From: Saxidomus purpurata
Lineage: Eukaryota > Mollusca > Bivalvia > Venerida > Veneridae
Assembly: GCA_022818135.1 (NCBI GenBank)
Contig: JAFMSR010000008.1
Span: 26,357,073 to 26,421,072, forward strand
Direction of reading: 5' to 3'
Length of the DNA: 64,000 nt
In this document: positions 62,059-64,000 of the stretch, piece by piece
Layout of the letters: the number at the start of each line of letters is the position of its first letter
Numbering within the stretch: the first letter of the stretch is position 1
The notes under the pieces: model-generated
The model's database searches: none
What the model saw: only the letters and a program-made list of their open reading frames with translations
Told to the model about the DNA's origin: nothing
Program-made: the position numbers and the translations under genes

Positions 62059-63619
62059 CTCAGCAAAACTGGAAACGTCCCTGTTTTATAGCCGATGAAG
62101 CTTTGTCAGTGTAGTTGCTACATGTTCAATGTACATGTATTTTAAACCCTGGCGATGTTCAGAATACGATCGTGTACAGTTTACCCGATACGCACGGTTT
62201 ACATATCGGCCAGTAACCGGAACGGTCATTTGCACGTTTTGCACGTGCACGCTATACATGTCATCCATATGTTGATTCAGTTCATGTCGTACCATTCATG
62301 CGATAGGGGCTATTCTGAAAATTAAAGTTTTTCTTTAATTTTTCACTCTTTCGATATGCCACGGCTTTCCGAAAACGAGCGAAATCAGGCAATTGGGATG
62401 CTTGCGGGTGGGATGTCCGCCAGGGTAGTCGCGCGTCGGTTCGGGTGCTGTCGGAAGACGATTGATCGTCTTGCAGCCCGGTACCAGCAGACTGGGGCTG
62501 TTCACGACCGGCAACGACCTGGTAGGCCTCGTGTAACGACGGCTAGAGCCGATCGTTTCATTCCGTTGACGCACTTACGTCAACGTCAATTGGCAGCCAC
62601 AGTCACTGCTAGGCAATACGGTGTCTCAGGGCAGACCATTCGCAACCGGTTGCGTCGTAACGCCCAACCAATCAGGGCACGCCGCCCGTACACTGGTCAG
62701 ATAATGACCCAACGTCACCGTGCTGCTAGGCTGTTATGGGCGCGACGTCATCTGAACTGGAGAAGGGCTGACTGGAACCGAGTTTTGTTCACCGATGAAT
62801 CTCGGTTCACAGTTAGTCATGCTGACGGAAGATTACGGGTATAAAGGCGTAAAAATGAAAGATTCGCCGATTGTTGCATTGTTGAGAAGAACAGGTTTGG
62901 GGGAGGGACCGTAATGGTCTGGGGTGGGATCATGGGAAACCGGAAGACAGATTTGGTTGTTGTACAGGGCAACATTAATGCACAGCGTTATGTTGCAGAC
63001 GTGCTAAATGCATATGCCTTACCATTTATTCGTCAGCATGGTCCTGGTGTAACATTGATGCAGGACAATGCCCGCCCTCATGTAGCCAGGGTCACCACTC
63101 AATTCTTGCAGCAAAACAATGTCAACGTCATGCCATGGCCCGCGGTTTCCCCGGATCTCAACCCCATTGAGCACATATGGGATCAGCTGGGCCGCAAAGC
63201 ACGAGCTAACCATCAGATTGACAATGTTTGCGATCTTACACGGGCGTTACAACAGGAATGGAGGAATTTGCCCAACGCACTGGTATTGCGTTACGTTACG
63301 TCGATGCGGCGTAGGATCATTGCATGCATTCATGCAAATGGTGGTCACACTCAGTACTAACGAGATTTACTGGATATGCCACATTTCTTATTGAAATTCC
63401 ATCTCTAAACATTCAATAACACCTTTCTGAGTTTTTGTGATTTTTGATTTTGACCCCACCCTGACCGGTATCTCTGGAAAGTTAACAAGAAGCCAGAGCA
63501 ACAGAATTGGTTTGATACAGAAATAACGAACTTGTTTTCTATTTGATTCATAAAAGTACCCTTTTGGTTTTCGATAAATCTCTCCTGAAATATGGAGGGA
63601 CGTTTCTATTTTTGCTGAG
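62059..63619 (+). mobile_element. Tc1/mariner-type transposon, copy B (near complete)
   Basis: It spans 1.56 kb between CTCAGCAAAA and TTTTGCTGAG ends, with TATA directly on both sides (TA target duplication plus flank). The left 300 bp before the gene, missing from copy A, are present. The single gene is on the plus strand. Copy C, in the opposite orientation, starts 158 bp beyond its right end. Confidence 0.93.
62356..63360 (+). pseudogene. Tc1-type DD34E transposase with one nonsense codon (copy B)
   Basis: A 334-residue frame starts at MPRLSENERNQAIGML. The N-terminal helix-turn-helix DNA-binding region (about 1-115) includes GRPR at the linker. The catalytic triad lies at Asp147 (FTDES), Asp237 (QDNARPH) and Glu272 (NPIEHIWD), with exactly 34 residues between the last two. 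Codon 163 is TAA (62842-62844), where copy A has TAC (Tyr). Everything else stays in frame. Unless the stop is read through, or is a sequence error, the enzyme is inactive. Confidence 0.93.
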
Positions 63620-63777
63620 TATAATTTAAACTTTGTTTCAAGTGTCAACGTTCTGATATTATATAAACCACAGTGAAACGGCATCTTTATCGTATGTAGC
63701 AGGAATACGTAATAAAAGTACATTATAAGATATAACATTTATAACTTCTGCAACAAAATTATTTTCTAGTATATATA

Positions 63778-64000
63778 CTCAGCAAAAAAGAAACGTCCCT
63801 CCACATTTCAGGAAAGATTTATCGAAAACCAAAAAGGGTTACTTTATGAATCAAAAAAGAAAAACAAGTTCATTCACTTCTGTATCAAAACCATTTCATT
63901 GCATCTGGCTATCTTGTTAACTTTTCGAGAGATAACCGGTCAAGAGAGGTAGGGGTCAAAATCAAAAATCACAAAAACTCAGAAAGGGTATTGAATGTTT
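63778..64000 (-). mobile_element. Tc1/mariner-type transposon, copy C (partial, runs out of window)
   Basis: Starts with CTCAGCAAAAAAGAAACGTC and continues as the reverse complement of the 3' region of copy A (7508-7746). Only the 3' non-coding end is inside the window; the transposase part lies beyond 64000. Confidence 0.92.

Overview
This looks like animal nuclear DNA, most likely from a bivalve mollusc. It is AT-rich, with split genes, GT-AG introns, AATAAA signals, tRNA-derived SINEs, a Tc1-type transposon and several families of tandem-core repeats of a kind common in bivalve genomes. There is no bacterial or organellar gene organisation. The species assignment is inference.

The centre of the window (about 24.9-50.9 kb) holds the main content: four complete plus-strand paralogues in tandem. 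I reconstructed each from six coding exons. All four have the same exon order and the same intron phases (0,2,1,1,1), and give open reading frames of 462, 435, 435 and 454 residues. Each encodes a signal peptide, a TNF-receptor-like cysteine-rich ectodomain, a variable stalk, one membrane helix, a cytoplasmic segment with an acidic DIExD patch and a YxxPhi motif, a CxCx(5-7)CxC cluster, and a C-terminal death domain. This is a local expansion of death-domain TNF receptors, presumably innate-immune or apoptosis receptors. A decayed copy of exon 2 between receptors 2 and 3 points to at least one lost copy. Receptors 1, 2 and 4 share an inverted CCAAT box followed by a TGACGT element upstream of the start codon; receptor 3 lacks this pair.

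Left flank (1-24.9 kb): the last exon of a trypsin-like serine protease (937-1095), then mostly repeats. These are a 1.05-kb terminal-inverted-repeat element with a telomere-like array inside it (3131-4176), a broken Tc1 copy (6510-7746), a small inverted-repeat element (10393-10794), divergent tandem arrays, a 146-bp-period tandem-core element (15397-16647), a foldback element of about 4.8 kb with 1-kb inverted arms (17030-21875), and a tandem run of minus-strand tRNA-like SINE heads (22350-23047).

Right flank (50.9-64 kb): mostly non-coding. It contains a 145-bp-period element (55615-56530), a LINE-like fragment, a nearly intact Tc1 copy with one nonsense codon (62059-63619) and the end of a third Tc1 copy in the opposite orientation at the window edge.

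The receptor introns also carry repeats. Intron 1 of receptors 2 and 3 holds large tandem-core insertions. The one in receptor 2 shows G-rich corruption that may be a sequencing or polishing artefact.
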